This document shows, in pieces, positions 53,541 to 64,000 of a stretch of DNA of 64,000 nt. The DNA is from Frigoribacterium sp. VKM Ac-2836 (GTDB lineage Bacteria > Actinomycetota > Actinomycetes > Actinomycetales > Microbacteriaceae). Numbering within the stretch: position 1 is the stretch's first letter; each line of letters begins with the position of its first letter. Location: positions 806,001-870,000 of the forward strand of contig NZ_JABRPK010000002.1 in the NCBI RefSeq assembly GCF_013248995.1. The letters run 5' to 3'. The notes under the pieces were generated by a model that had not been told where the DNA came from, ran no database searches, and saw nothing but the letters and a program-made list of their open reading frames with translations. The position numbers and the translations under genes were made by a program.

Positions 53541-54458
53541 ATGATCGCCATCGTGCTCGCCGCGCTCCTCTGGGGCACGACGGGCACGGTGGCGTCTTCT
53601 CTTCCCGCTGACGTCAGCCCGCTGGCCACCGGAGCCGCGACCATGTGCGTCGGCGGCCTGCTGCTGTCGCTCACGGCGCCGCGGCTCACCCGAGCCGTGC
53701 TGCGGGGCGGGGCGAGGGTGTGGTGCTGGCTGGTGCCCGGGGCCCTCGGCGTCGTCGTGTACCCGCTGGCGTTCTACTCGTCGATGTCGCTCGCGGGCGT
53801 CGCGGTGGGCAACGTCGTCTCGCTCGGCACGGCACCCGTCTTCGCGGCGCTGCTCGAGCGGTTGCTCGATCCGCCCGGACGGCGCCGTCCCCTCGAGGCC
53901 CGGTGGGTGGTGAGCGCGGCCCTCGCGGTGGTCGGTGTGGGCCTGCTCGCGGCGACCGGGCAGCACGTCCCCGCGGGGGCGGCGACGACCCCCGCGTCAG
54001 CTCCGCTCGGCATCGCGCTGGGCGTCCTCGCCGGTCTCGCCTACGCGACGTACACGTACACGGCGGGGCGTCTCATCGCCGAAGGGCACCCGTCGCGTGG
54101 AGCCATGTCGGCGCAGTTCGGCCTGGGCGCGGTGCTGCTGCTGCCGGTGCTGCTGGCTACCGGGGCTCCGTTGCTGCAGTCGGGCGCCTCCGTGGGGGCC
54201 GCGATCTATCTCGCCCTCGGGCCGATGTTCGTCGCCTACCTGCTGTTCGGCCGCGGACTGCGCACCGTGGCGAGCTCGCGGGCGACGACCGTGACCTTGC
54301 TCGAGCCCTTCGTGGCGACCCTGCTCGCGGTGCTCGTGGTGGGCGAGCGACTCGGGCCGCTCGGCTGGCTCGGCCTCGCGGTGGTCCTCGCCGGCGTCGT
54401 GTCGGTCGTGCTGACCCGACCCGCCCGCCCCTCCCGTCCGGGTGCGCTCGCCACCTAG
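53541..54458 (+). CDS. EamA/DMT family transporter
   Basis: 305-residue ten-helix inner-membrane transporter of the drug/metabolite superfamily, with two EamA repeats (residues 1-130 and 155-300). Features: IVLAALLWGTTGTVASSL at the start, YPLAFYSSMSLAGVAVGNVV, AYATYTYTAGRLIAEGHPS, and SSRATTVTLLEPFVATLLAV in the second repeat. The substrate is unknown; relatives export amino acids or metabolites. The ATG is 6 nt after TACCAT (53529-53534), so the mRNA is probably leaderless. Confidence 0.9.
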   Translation: MIAIVLAALLWGTTGTVASSLPADVSPLATGAATMCVGGLLLSLTAPRLTRAVLRGGARVWCWLVPGALGVVVYPLAFYSSMSLAGVAVGNVVSLGTAPVFAALLERLLDPPGRRRPLEARWVVSAALAVVGVGLLAATGQHVPAGAATTPASAPLGIALGVLAGLAYATYTYTAGRLIAEGHPSRGAMSAQFGLGAVLLLPVLLATGAPLLQSGASVGAAIYLALGPMFVAYLLFGRGLRTVASSRATTVTLLEPFVATLLAVLVVGERLGPLGWLGLAVVLAGVVSVVLTRPARPSRPGALAT

Positions 54459-54542
54459 AGTGGAGCCTCGACGATCGTGTCGGGCCCCGGCCCCGCACGA
54501 TCGGCCCGCCCCGGCGGGCCCGCCTCATCACGAAGGAGTGAC

Positions 54543-55727
54543 ATGAGCGACACCATCACCGCACCCGCGGCGGCCGCCTCCGACGGCCCCGAGATCCACA
54601 AGGGCCTGGCCGGCGTCACGGTCGACCGGACGGCGGTCTCCCAGGTCGACGCGGCCAGCAACTCGCTGCTCTACCGCGGCTACCCGGTCCAGCAGCTCGC
54701 CGCCGAGCGGGACGTCGAGGACGTCGCCTGGCTGCTGTTGCACGGCGAGTTGCCCACCCCCGACGAGCGGCGTCACTTCGATGCCGAGCTCCGCGCGCAC
54801 CGCACCCTCGCCCCCGGGCTGCAGCACCTGATCGAGCTGATCCCGACCTCGGCCCACCCGATGGACGTCGTCCGCACCGCGGTGAGCGCCATCGGTGCCG
54901 CCCGGCCCGAGCCGACCACGGGTGCGGGCGCCTACGACGTCGACGACACGCGTCGACTCGCCACGCACCTGTTCGCCGCGCTGCCCGCCGTGATCGCCTA
55001 CGACCAGCGCCGTCGCCGAGACCTGCCGCCGGTGCCGCCACGCGACGACCTCGGCTACAGCGCCGATTTCCTGCACCAGGTGTTCGACCGCGAACCGGAC
55101 GCGCTCGACGTCGACGCGTTCGACACCTCGATGACCCTCTACGCCGAGCACTCGTTCAACGCGTCGACCTTCACGGCCCGGGTCATCGCCTCGACGTTGT
55201 CCGACCTGCACTCGTCGATCGTCGGGGCGATCGGCGCCCTGAAGGGTCCCTTGCACGGCGGCGCGAACGAGGCCGCGCTCGAGCTGCTCGACCGCGTCGG
55301 CCCGGCCGAGGGGGCCGTGGCGTGGCTCGAGGACGCGTTCGCCCGCAAGGAGAAGATCATGGGCTTCGGGCACCGGGTCTACAAGAACGGTGACAGCCGG
55401 GTACCCACGATGGAGGACGCCCTCGGCCGCCTGGTGGACCGGGCGCGCCGGCGGGGCGACGACCGGGTCGACGGGCTGAAAGAGACCTACGACGTCGTCG
55501 CCGCGACGGTGTTCGAACGCAAGGGGCTGAAGCCCAACGTCGACTACCCGTCCGGACTGGCGTACCACCTGATGGGCTTCGAGACGCCGGTCTTCACACC
55601 GCTCTTCGTCGCCTCGCGGGTGCTCGGCTGGAGCGCCCACGTCATCGAGCAGCGCGAGGCGAACTCTCTCATCCGTCCCCTGAGCGCATACGACGGTGCA
55701 CCCCTGAGGAACGTCCCCGGGTGCTGA
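54543..55727 (+). CDS. prpC: 2-Methylcitrate synthase / citrate synthase
   Basis: 394-residue type II-like citrate synthase family enzyme condensing propionyl-CoA or acetyl-CoA with oxaloacetate. Active-site residues: His in LKGPLHGGANEAALEL, His in KIMGFGHRVYKNGDSR, and the C-terminal AREANSL-type segment QREANSLIRPLSAYDG. LAGVTVDRTAVSQVD and LLYRGYPVQQLA at the N-terminus match bifunctional methylcitrate/citrate synthases of actinobacteria. GAAGGAGTGAC precedes the ATG. prpB and prpD are not nearby, so it may serve as a second citrate synthase or work with distant partners. Confidence 0.93.
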   Translation: MSDTITAPAAAASDGPEIHKGLAGVTVDRTAVSQVDAASNSLLYRGYPVQQLAAERDVEDVAWLLLHGELPTPDERRHFDAELRAHRTLAPGLQHLIELIPTSAHPMDVVRTAVSAIGAARPEPTTGAGAYDVDDTRRLATHLFAALPAVIAYDQRRRRDLPPVPPRDDLGYSADFLHQVFDREPDALDVDAFDTSMTLYAEHSFNASTFTARVIASTLSDLHSSIVGAIGALKGPLHGGANEAALELLDRVGPAEGAVAWLEDAFARKEKIMGFGHRVYKNGDSRVPTMEDALGRLVDRARRRGDDRVDGLKETYDVVAATVFERKGLKPNVDYPSGLAYHLMGFETPVFTPLFVASRVLGWSAHVIEQREANSLIRPLSAYDGAPLRNVPGC

Positions 55728-55744
55728 CGCCTAGCGTGGCGGGC

Positions 55745-57748
<2,004 letters not shown>

Positions 57749-57814
57749 CGGTTCGGCCCGCCGGGACGAGCGCCACTCGGCACCGAGGCACAGAGGAGCC
57801 TCGACGCCCCCGGT

Positions 57815-58717
57815 TCAGGCGGCGGCCGGCAGGAGCGGGGCCGCAGGGTCGGCGGCCCACTCGGCGAGCGAGCCGTCGTAGACCGAGACGCCGGACCGAC
57901 CGAGGACCGTGAGGGCGAGCGCGTCGACGCTGGCCGAGACGCCCGTGGCGCAATAGACCACCGTGCGCGGCTCGTCGGGCACGACGGCGAGGCGGTCGCG
58001 GAGAACGGGGTCGCGGGCGAGGGTGCCGTCGTCGGCCAGCAGGTCGTCGGCCGGGACGTTGACGCTGCCGGGGATGTGCCCTGCGCGGGCCAGCGGACTC
58101 GACGTGCCGTCGAACTCGTCGCGCGGCGAACCGGAGACGAGGGCCGCTCGTTCGTCGCCGGCGACGACGGACTCGACGAAGGCCTTGTCGACCCAGTGAC
58201 CGGGACGCTCGGTCGCGGCGAACCGTGCCGGTACGGGGTCGGTGCGACCCAGGTCGTAGGGCTTGCCGCGGGCGACCCATTGCGACCAGCCACCGTCGAG
58301 CACCGCCACGGCGTCGTGGCCGTAGGCGCGGAACAACCACCACAACCGCGACGCCCAGCGACCGTCGACGGTGTCGTACACGACGACCGTGCTGTCGTTC
58401 GAGATGCCCAGGGCGGCGGCTGCGGCCTGGAACCGCTCGAGGCCGGGGCGGGTGAAGGGCAGGTCGGCGTCGGGGTCGCTGAACTCGCCGACGAGATCGG
58501 CGAGGACAGCCCCGGGAACGTGGCCGTCGTGTTCGAAGCCGTCACGGCCCGTGACGACGGTCGCCGGGCCGGCAGCGGGCGAACCGCTCGCGACCGCCCC
58601 GTCGCCGGATCCGAGGTCGACGTGCACCGTGGCATCGACGATCGTCAGGTCGTCGGCGCCGAGGTGGTCGGCCAACCATTGCGCCGAGACGACGGGCGAG
58701 GTGAGGACAGGTGCCAT
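57815..58717 (-). CDS. Sulfurtransferase (rhodanese, two-domain)
   Basis: 300-residue 3-mercaptopyruvate/thiosulfate sulfurtransferase, the second in the window. The N-terminal domain has LTIVDATVHVDL and GHVPGAVLADLVGEFSDP; the second has ALVSGSPRDEFDG, GHIPGSVNVPADDLL, and the catalytic Cys in TVVYCATGVSASVDAL. The catalytic loop CATGVSA differs from the usual CGSGVTA and from CGSGITA in the other copy, which may change donor preference. The ATG lies 7 nt after TAGCGT (complement of 58725-58730), the same leaderless layout as the DUF255 gene. It is convergent with that gene. Confidence 0.9.
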   Translation of the reverse strand: MAPVLTSPVVSAQWLADHLGADDLTIVDATVHVDLGSGDGAVASGSPAAGPATVVTGRDGFEHDGHVPGAVLADLVGEFSDPDADLPFTRPGLERFQAAAAALGISNDSTVVVYDTVDGRWASRLWWLFRAYGHDAVAVLDGGWSQWVARGKPYDLGRTDPVPARFAATERPGHWVDKAFVESVVAGDERAALVSGSPRDEFDGTSSPLARAGHIPGSVNVPADDLLADDGTLARDPVLRDRLAVVPDEPRTVVYCATGVSASVDALALTVLGRSGVSVYDGSLAEWAADPAAPLLPAAA

Positions 58718-58823
58718 GCGGGCCACGCTAACCCCGACCGGCGACATCGACCAGGGCGTCGGCAAAGAACCGTCACAGAGCCGGGGGTCGCGAGCCCCCG
58801 CGCCCCGCTGCGTCGGGTCCGAG

Positions 58824-59390
58824 CTAGCGGCCGGCCCGAGTGGACGTGATGACCCCGGTGTCGAAGCCCATCAGGTTGAGACCACCGTTGAACCGGGCGT
58901 GCTCGACCTTCATGCAGCGGTCCATGACCACGGTCAGCCCGTGTTCTTCTGCGTAGCGGGCGGCCTCTTCGTCGTAGATCCCGAGCTGCACCCAGATCGT
59001 CTTCGCGCCGATCGCGAGCACGTCGTCCACCACCGACCGGATGTCGGAGGCCTTGCGGAACACGTCGACGACGTCGGGCACCTCGGGTAGCGACGCCAGG
59101 TCGGGGTAGGCCTTCTGGCCGAGGATCGTGTCGGCGCGCGGGTTGACGAAGTAGACGCGCAGGTCGGTCGACTGCTGCAGGTACGTGCCGACGAACGAGC
59201 TGGACCTACTCGGGTTCGGCGAGGCGCCCACGATGGCGACGCTCTTCGCCGACCGCAGGATGGCCTGGCGCTCGCGGGCCGACGGTCCGACCCACGTCCG
59301 CTGGGACTTCAGCAGCTTGGCGAGGGGTGACGAGGCGGGCAGCTCGCAGGTCAGCCCGTTGGTCAGCTGCGTGGTGACGGTATCGGTCAC
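58824..59390 (-). CDS. CoA-binding domain protein (YccU-like)
   Basis: 188-residue protein with a CoA_binding_2 Rossmann domain: SVAIVGASPNPSRSSSFVGTYL, FVNPRADTILGQKAY, VVDVFRKASDIRSVV, TIWVQLGIYDEEAARYAEEHGL, and VVMDRCMKVEHARFNG with a conserved Cys. In many bacteria such genes sit beside O-acetylhomoserine sulfhydrylase, as here, but their role is not known. The start is a GTG 6 bp after the metY stop, so the two are co-transcribed. Confidence 0.88.
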   Translation of the reverse strand: MTDTVTTQLTNGLTCELPASSPLAKLLKSQRTWVGPSARERQAILRSAKSVAIVGASPNPSRSSSFVGTYLQQSTDLRVYFVNPRADTILGQKAYPDLASLPEVPDVVDVFRKASDIRSVVDDVLAIGAKTIWVQLGIYDEEAARYAEEHGLTVVMDRCMKVEHARFNGGLNLMGFDTGVITSTRAGR

Positions 59391-59396
59391 GTCGGG

Positions 59397-60689
59397 TCAC
59401 TCGCCTTTCGTCGCCGCGGCCAGCGCCTGGTCGAGGTCGTGGATGATGTCGTCGGGGTCTTCGATGCCGACGCTGATCCGCACCGAACCGGGCAGCACGC
59501 CCGCGTCCACGAGCTGCTGCTCGCTCAGCTGGGCGTGGGTGGTCGAGCCCGGGTGGATGACGAGCGTCTTCGCGTCGCCGATGTTCGCGAGGTGGCTCGC
59601 GAGTTCGACCGACTCGATGAAGGTCTTGCCGGCCGGACGACCGCCCTTCAGCTCGAAGGTGAAGACCGAGCCCGGGCCCTTCGGCAGGTACTTCGCCGCA
59701 CGATCGTGGTGCGGATGCCCGGGTAGTCCGGCCCACCGGACGCGTTCGATGCGGGGGTCGTCGTCGAGCCACTCGGCGACCTGACGGGCGTTGTCGACGT
59801 GCGCCTGCATGCGGAACGGCAGGGTCTCGACGCCCTGGGCGAGCAGGAAGGCCGAGTGGGGGGCGAGGGCCGGGCCGATGTCGCGCAGCTGCTCGGCACG
59901 CAGCCGGGTGAGGAAGGCGTACTCGCCGAAGTTGCCCGACCAGTTGAGCCCGCCGTAGCTCGGCACGGGTTGGTCGAAGAGCGGGAACCGCTCGCTGTCC
60001 CACTCGAACCGGCCGGACTCGACGACGACCCCGCCGAGCGTCGTGCCGTGCCCGCCGAGGAACTTCGTGGCCGAGTGAACGACGACGTCCGCACCCCATT
60101 CGATCGGTCGGTTGAGGTAGGGCGTGGCGATGGTCGAGTCGACGATCAGCGGCAGGCCGTGCGCGTGGGCGACATCGGCCAGCCCGGCGAGATCGGCGAC
60201 CTCGCCGGACGGGTTGGCGACCGTCTCGACGAAGAGCAGCTTCGTCTCGGGGCGGATCGCCGCGGCGTAGTCGGCGGGCTCGGAGGACTGCACGAAGGTC
60301 GTCTCGACGCCGAAGCGACGCAGGGTGACGTCCAGCTGCGTGATCGATCCGCCGTAGAGGTTGGCGCTGGCGACGATGTGGTCGCCCGCGCCGGCGAGCG
60401 AGGCGAAGGTGACGAACTGCGCGCTGAGCCCGCTCGCGGTCGCGACGGCACCGAGGCCGCCCTCGAGACTGGCGACGCGCTCCTCGAAGGAGGCGGTGGT
60501 CGGGTTGGCGAGGCGGCTGTAGATGTTGCCGTACTTCTGCAGGGCGAACCGCGCCGCGGCGTCCTCGGTGTCGTCGAACACGAAGGCGCTCGACTGGTAG
60601 ATGGGCAGTGCCCGGGCCCCCGTCGCCGCGTCGGGGATGTTGCCCGCGTGGATCGCCCGCGTGCGGAAGCCGTACTCACGATCTGCCAT
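59397..60689 (-). CDS. metY: O-acetylhomoserine sulfhydrylase
   Basis: 430-residue PLP enzyme forming homocysteine from O-acetyl-L-homoserine and sulfide in methionine synthesis. Seen: FRTRAIHAGNIPDAATGARA, PIYQSSAFVFDD, YSRLANPTTASFEERVASLE, the phosphate-binding ASGLSAQF, the Schiff-base Lys in VVVHSATKFLGGHG, and HPGSTTHAQLSEQQ, which separates MetY from other Cys/Met metabolism enzymes. The ATG lies 6 nt after TAGCGT, leaderless. The CoA-binding protein gene follows in the same operon. Confidence 0.95.
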   Translation of the reverse strand: MADREYGFRTRAIHAGNIPDAATGARALPIYQSSAFVFDDTEDAAARFALQKYGNIYSRLANPTTASFEERVASLEGGLGAVATASGLSAQFVTFASLAGAGDHIVASANLYGGSITQLDVTLRRFGVETTFVQSSEPADYAAAIRPETKLLFVETVANPSGEVADLAGLADVAHAHGLPLIVDSTIATPYLNRPIEWGADVVVHSATKFLGGHGTTLGGVVVESGRFEWDSERFPLFDQPVPSYGGLNWSGNFGEYAFLTRLRAEQLRDIGPALAPHSAFLLAQGVETLPFRMQAHVDNARQVAEWLDDDPRIERVRWAGLPGHPHHDRAAKYLPKGPGSVFTFELKGGRPAGKTFIESVELASHLANIGDAKTLVIHPGSTTHAQLSEQQLVDAGVLPGSVRISVGIEDPDDIIHDLDQALAAATKGE

Positions 60690-60770
60690 GGCTCCACGCT
60701 AGCCGCTGGGCGTCACGCGGGGACCCGGGACGTCACATGGCGGAACAGAGCCGACCCGCGCCTCCTGCGG

Positions 60771-62438
60771 TCACTTCCAGCTGGGGACCCAGTAGTGCAG
60801 CCGGATGAACTCCCAGTCCTCGAGCTGGGCCGTCCACAGGGGGTAGAAGAAGACCGACACCGCCACGGCGACCACGACCACGATCGTCGTGACGCCGATG
60901 CCGCTGAGTCGCCGGGACCGGTCGTCGGTGCGCCGGCCGAGGACGATGCCGAGCACCGCCGCCAGGCCGAGCACGAGGTAGGGCTCGAAGGCGATCGTGT
61001 AGAACTGGAACACCGTCCGGTCGGTGAACGCGAGCCAGGGCAGGTAGGCCGCCGCGACGCCGACGAGGATCGCCCCGTACCGCCATTCGCGGTACCTGAC
61101 CACGCGGTAGACGAGGTACAGGCAGGCCGCGACCGCCGCGTACCAGATCAGCGGATTGGCGACCGAGGTGATCGCCTCGCCGCACCGGGCCACGTCGCAG
61201 CCGCCCTGGCCCTCGTCGAACCCCTGGTAGTACATGCTCGTCGGTCGCAGCATCAGCAGCCAGGTGAGCGGGTTCGCCTGGTACGCGTGGGGGGTGTGCA
61301 GGCCGACGTTGAAGCCGTACACGCCTGCTTGGTAGTGCCAGAAGTTCTGCACGACGTCGGGCACCCAGGCCAGGGCGCCCGTCCACCGGGTGCCGCCCTC
61401 CTCGACCCAGCTGCGGTAGTAGCCGCCCGACGTCACGAACCAGCCGGTCCAGCTCGCGAGGTAGGCCACCACGGCGATGGGCACGGTGAGCAGGAAGCTC
61501 ACCGGCGCCTGCTTGAAGAGCGTGCCCGACAGCCAGAACTCCACCCCGGCCCGGCGGCGGGCCAGCATGTCGACCACGACCGTGTAGACCGCGAAGAACG
61601 CCAGGAAGTACAGGCCGTTCCACTTGACGGCCGTCGCCAGCCCGCACATCAGCCCGGCCGTCACCAGCCAGGGACGCGCCCAGAGCGCGGGACCCCAGGC
61701 GATGTCGCGACCGGCACCGCGCCTCCTCGCCCGCCAGGCCTCGAGCCGCCTCGCGCTCTGCCGGCGGTCGAGCAGCACCGCCGCGAAGGCCAGCAGGCCG
61801 AAGAACATGACGAAGTTGTCGAGCAGCGCCACCCGCGACAGGACGATCGCGTGCCCGTCGATCGCGAGGAAGAACCCCGCCAGCGTGCCGAGCAGCGTCG
61901 ATCGCAGCAGAAGCGACCCGATGACCGCCACCAGGGCGACTGCGAGGACGCCCACGATCGCCGTGCTGATCCGCCAGCTCGCGGGGTTCTCGGGGCCGAC
62001 CGCCGCCATGCCGAGGCCGATCAGCCACTTGCCGAGGGGCGGGTGCGCGACGAACGAGGGTGCGGCGAGGAACCCGTCGACCCCGCCGGCGGCGAAGGTC
62101 GGGTCGTAGTCGGCCGGCCACGACCCCTCGTAGCCCAGGTTGAACAAGGACCAGGCGTCCTTGACGTAGTACGTCTCGTCGAACACGAGCGTCGCGGGCG
62201 AGTTCAGGTGCCACAGCCGCAGCACCGCCGCGAGCACCGTGACCGCGAGGGGGCCCGCCCAGGCCCAGACGCGCCTCCGGGTCGGGGTGCGCAGCACGCG
62301 ACCCCACCAGGCGTCGAGCCGGGTCGGCGGAGCCTCGCTCGCGGGGACGACGGTCGTGTCCACCGCCGGCGGACGGGCAGGAGGCGCGGTGCCGGTGTCG
62401 ACGAGCGCGTCGAATTCGCGCTCGGGCCCGGTCGTCAT
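60771..62438 (-). CDS. pmt: Dolichyl-phosphate-mannose-protein mannosyltransferase
   Basis: 555-residue polytopic membrane glycosyltransferase that uses polyprenyl-phosphate-mannose to O-mannosylate secreted proteins during Sec export. The first loop has the catalytic acidic pair in LVFDETYYVKDAWSLFNLGYE. Other features are AHPPLGKWLIGLGMA, AIDGHAIVLSRVALLDNFV, ATAVKWNGLYFLAFF and the late FYTIAFEPYLVLGLA. About eleven hydrophobic segments. It is divergent from rsmI, an arrangement also found in M. tuberculosis (Rv1002c/Rv1003). The ATG is 6 nt after TACGAT. GGAGGCGCGG copies are at 61717 and 62390, in a basic loop and the N-terminal tail. Confidence 0.94.
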   Translation of the reverse strand: MTTGPEREFDALVDTGTAPPARPPAVDTTVVPASEAPPTRLDAWWGRVLRTPTRRRVWAWAGPLAVTVLAAVLRLWHLNSPATLVFDETYYVKDAWSLFNLGYEGSWPADYDPTFAAGGVDGFLAAPSFVAHPPLGKWLIGLGMAAVGPENPASWRISTAIVGVLAVALVAVIGSLLLRSTLLGTLAGFFLAIDGHAIVLSRVALLDNFVMFFGLLAFAAVLLDRRQSARRLEAWRARRRGAGRDIAWGPALWARPWLVTAGLMCGLATAVKWNGLYFLAFFAVYTVVVDMLARRRAGVEFWLSGTLFKQAPVSFLLTVPIAVVAYLASWTGWFVTSGGYYRSWVEEGGTRWTGALAWVPDVVQNFWHYQAGVYGFNVGLHTPHAYQANPLTWLLMLRPTSMYYQGFDEGQGGCDVARCGEAITSVANPLIWYAAVAACLYLVYRVVRYREWRYGAILVGVAAAYLPWLAFTDRTVFQFYTIAFEPYLVLGLAAVLGIVLGRRTDDRSRRLSGIGVTTIVVVVAVAVSVFFYPLWTAQLEDWEFIRLHYWVPSWK

Positions 62439-62484
62439 CGGGCCATCGTAATTGTGCGGTCCGGGGCCGGGGGACAATGGGCGG
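62439..62484. promoter_or_regulatory. Compact divergent pmt / rsmI promoter
   Basis: Only 46 bp separate the two start codons. The leftward -10 TACGAT (complement of 62445-62450) and rightward -10 GACAAT (62473-62478) each lie 6 nt from their start codon. Both messages would be leaderless, and each polymerase would cover the other promoter, so transcription of the two genes may interfere. Confidence 0.65.
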
Positions 62485-63312
62485 GTGATCGTGCTCGCCG
62501 CCACCCCCATCGGTAACCTCGGCGACGCCAGCCGCCGCCTGATCGAGACGCTGTCGAACGCCGAGGTCGTCGCCGCCGAGGACACCCGCACGGCGATCCA
62601 CCTCATGCGCGCCCTGGGCGTCGAGAACCGCCCCCGCCTGATCGCCCTGCACGAGCACAACGAGCGCGAGAAGGCGGGCGAGATCGTCGAGCTGGCCCGC
62701 GCCTCCGACGTGGTCGTGCTCACCGACGCCGGCATGCCCGCCATCAGCGACCCCGGGTTCCCTCTCGTCGAGGCCGCGGCCGCCGCGGGCGTCACCGTCA
62801 CGTCGATCCCCGGCCCGTCCGCGGTGCTCACCGCGCTCGCCGTCTCCGGACTGCCCACCGACCGCTTCAGCTTCGAGGGCTTCTTGCCGCGGAAGCAGGG
62901 CGACCGGCTGCGCGTGCTGGGCGCGCTCGCCGACGAGCGCCGCACCATGGTGTTCTTCGAGTCGCCGCACCGCCTGGCCGATTCGCTGGGCGACCTCGTG
63001 ACGGCCCTCGGGGCCTCGCGCCGGGTTGTGGTCTGCCGCGAGCTGACCAAGCTGCACGAAGAGGTGCGCCGTGGCAGCGCGGCCGAGCTCGCCGAGTGGG
63101 CGGCCGAGGGCGTCCGCGGCGAGATCTGCATCGTGGTCGAGGGCGCCCCCGAGCGCGTCGTCGACCTGGCCGCCGGACTCGCCCAGGTGCAGGCCCTCGT
63201 GGCCGACGGCACCCGGCTGAAAGAGGCGACCACCGACGTGGCCGCCGCCACCGGCCTGTCGAGGCGCGACCTCTACCAGGCCGCCCTCGCCGCCCGCCCG
63301 CCCCGCGCTTGA
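62485..63312 (+). CDS. rsmI: 16S rRNA (cytidine(1402)-2'-O)-methyltransferase
   Basis: 275-residue SAM-dependent enzyme methylating the ribose of C1402 in the 16S decoding centre. Tetrapyrrole-methylase fold: VLAATPIGNLGDASRRL at the start, VVAAEDTRTAIHLMRALG, the HEHNE segment LIALHEHNEREKA, VVVLTDAGMPAISDPGFP, IPGPSAVLTALAVSGLP and FFESPHRLADSL. All are RsmI signatures. The start is the GTG at 62485, 6 nt after GACAAT. It is divergent from pmt, as in mycobacteria. Confidence 0.96.
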   Translation: MIVLAATPIGNLGDASRRLIETLSNAEVVAAEDTRTAIHLMRALGVENRPRLIALHEHNEREKAGEIVELARASDVVVLTDAGMPAISDPGFPLVEAAAAAGVTVTSIPGPSAVLTALAVSGLPTDRFSFEGFLPRKQGDRLRVLGALADERRTMVFFESPHRLADSLGDLVTALGASRRVVVCRELTKLHEEVRRGSAAELAEWAAEGVRGEICIVVEGAPERVVDLAAGLAQVQALVADGTRLKEATTDVAAATGLSRRDLYQAALAARPPRA

Positions 63313-63405
63313 GGCGTCGCGTACCCCTCGCAGGGCGGCGGGTGCAAGCTCGACGGAGGTGCGTGTCCGGAGGAGGCGCGGCCCACCACGATCAGGAGGT
63401 ACGAC

Positions 63406-64000
63406 ATGAAGGCGGTCCGTTTCGAGCAGTACGGCGACATCGACGAGCTCAGGGTCGAGCAGGTGGCGAAGCCCGAGGCGGCTGCCGGTCAGGTGGTCGT
63501 CGCCGTCAAGGCGGCGGGCCTCAACCCGGGTGAGGCCGCCATCCGGGCCGGACTGATGCACGACGCGTTCCCGGCGGCGTTCCCGTCGGGGCAGGGCACC
63601 GACTTCGCCGGCGTCGTGGACGAGGTCGGAGCCGGTGTGGACGAGTGGTCGGTCGGCGACGAGGTCGTCGGGTGGGCGAACCGCTCGTCACACGCCGAGT
63701 TCGTCGTCGTCGACCACGACGAGCTGGTCGCCAAGCCCGAGAACGTGCCGTGGGAGGTCGCGGGCAGCATCAGCGTGACCGGCCCCACCGCGTACGCCGC
63801 GCTCCGCGCGGTGCAGGCGACCGAGGGCGACACGCTCGTCGTCTCGGCCGCGGCCGGTGGCGTCGGCGTGATGGTCTCGCAGCTCGCCGTCCTCGGTGGC
63901 CTGACCGTGATCGGCACCGCGAGCGAGCGCAACCACGACTTCCTCCGCCAGTTGGGCGTGACGCCCGTCGAATACGGCGACGGCGTCGTCGACCGCATTC
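63406..64000 (+). CDS. NADPH:quinone oxidoreductase-like protein, 5' part
   Basis: Zinc-free medium-chain dehydrogenase/reductase; 198 residues are visible and the gene runs off the window. The family is about 310 residues. Seen: KAVRFEQYGDIDELRVEQV, VKAAGLNPGEAAIRAGL, GTDFAGVVDEVGAGVDEW, VGDEVVGW, the catalytic-domain NADP loop VSAAAGGVGVMVSQLAVL and GTASERNHDFLRQLGV. Expected to reduce quinones or enones with NADPH. A strong AGGAGG lies 7 nt before the ATG, and an exact GGAGGCGCGG copy (63372) lies about 25 nt upstream of the ATG. Confidence 0.9.
   Translation, partial: MKAVRFEQYGDIDELRVEQVAKPEAAAGQVVVAVKAAGLNPGEAAIRAGLMHDAFPAAFPSGQGTDFAGVVDEVGAGVDEWSVGDEVVGWANRSSHAEFVVVDHDELVAKPENVPWEVAGSISVTGPTAYAALRAVQATEGDTLVVSAAAGGVGVMVSQLAVLGGLTVIGTASERNHDFLRQLGVTPVEYGDGVVDRI

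Overview
The window is high-GC chromosomal DNA (roughly 70% GC by eye) from an actinobacterium, most likely of the family Microbacteriaceae. The evidence is a class Ib ribonucleotide reductase operon (nrdHIEF), a GTP-type PEP carboxykinase, a DUF3516 helicase, and a helicase-like protein ending in an MTES_1575-type nuclease domain. The gene order FmdB/Ruc-like - fthC - galU - rimJ-like - membrane protein, and the divergent pmt/rsmI pair, also match actinobacterial synteny. I cannot fix the genus. There is no rRNA, CRISPR array, prophage or intact insertion sequence. About 54 protein genes and one tRNA (Ala, anticodon CGC) are supported.

Layout. 1-7 kb: 3' part of pckG, a TerC transporter, ornithine cyclodeaminase with a divergent Lrp/AsnC regulator, a TIGR01777 epimerase, a rhodanese-type sulfurtransferase, a DUF1508 protein and a small transposase-derived HTH protein. 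7.5-11.4 kb: a 1255-residue SF1-helicase-like protein whose Walker A lysine is replaced. 11.5-17.6 kb: mscL, an FmdB/Ruc-like zinc-ribbon protein with a Ser/Gly tail, fthC, galU, a GNAT acetyltransferase, a membrane protein, tRNA-Ala and a DUF4190-type membrane protein. 17.6-28.5 kb: methyltransferase, TetR, epimerase, flavin reductase, Ski2-like helicase, SDR, RNase H, aldo/keto reductase and MFS exporter. 28.5-32.8 kb: nrdHIEF with probable NrdR and DnaA boxes upstream. 33-39.4 kb: GH35 beta-galactosidase, kynureninase coupled to an amidohydrolase, a methyltransferase, an FMN reductase and an unknown protein. 39.5-45.6 kb: an arabinoside-utilisation cluster (GH51 enzyme, two ABC permeases, Tat-lipoprotein binding protein, LacI regulator). 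45.6-50.6 kb: HrpA, then a six-copy 30-bp repeat array in front of an ArsR-like regulator. 50.6-64 kb: acyl-CoA ligase, cell-wall-binding repeat protein, EamA exporter, methylcitrate/citrate synthase, DUF255 protein, second sulfurtransferase, CoA-binding protein plus MetY, Pmt, RsmI and the start of a quinone-oxidoreductase-like gene.

Three DNA-level patterns stand out. First, the 10-mer GGAGGCGCGG occurs exactly 33 times in both orientations, inside and between genes, twice as inverted pairs forming hairpins. Second, the tandem array at 49801-49980 contains paired GATCCG/CGGATC half-sites. Third, at least 16 genes have a TANNNT -10 box ending only 6-7 nt before the start codon, which implies widespread leaderless transcription.
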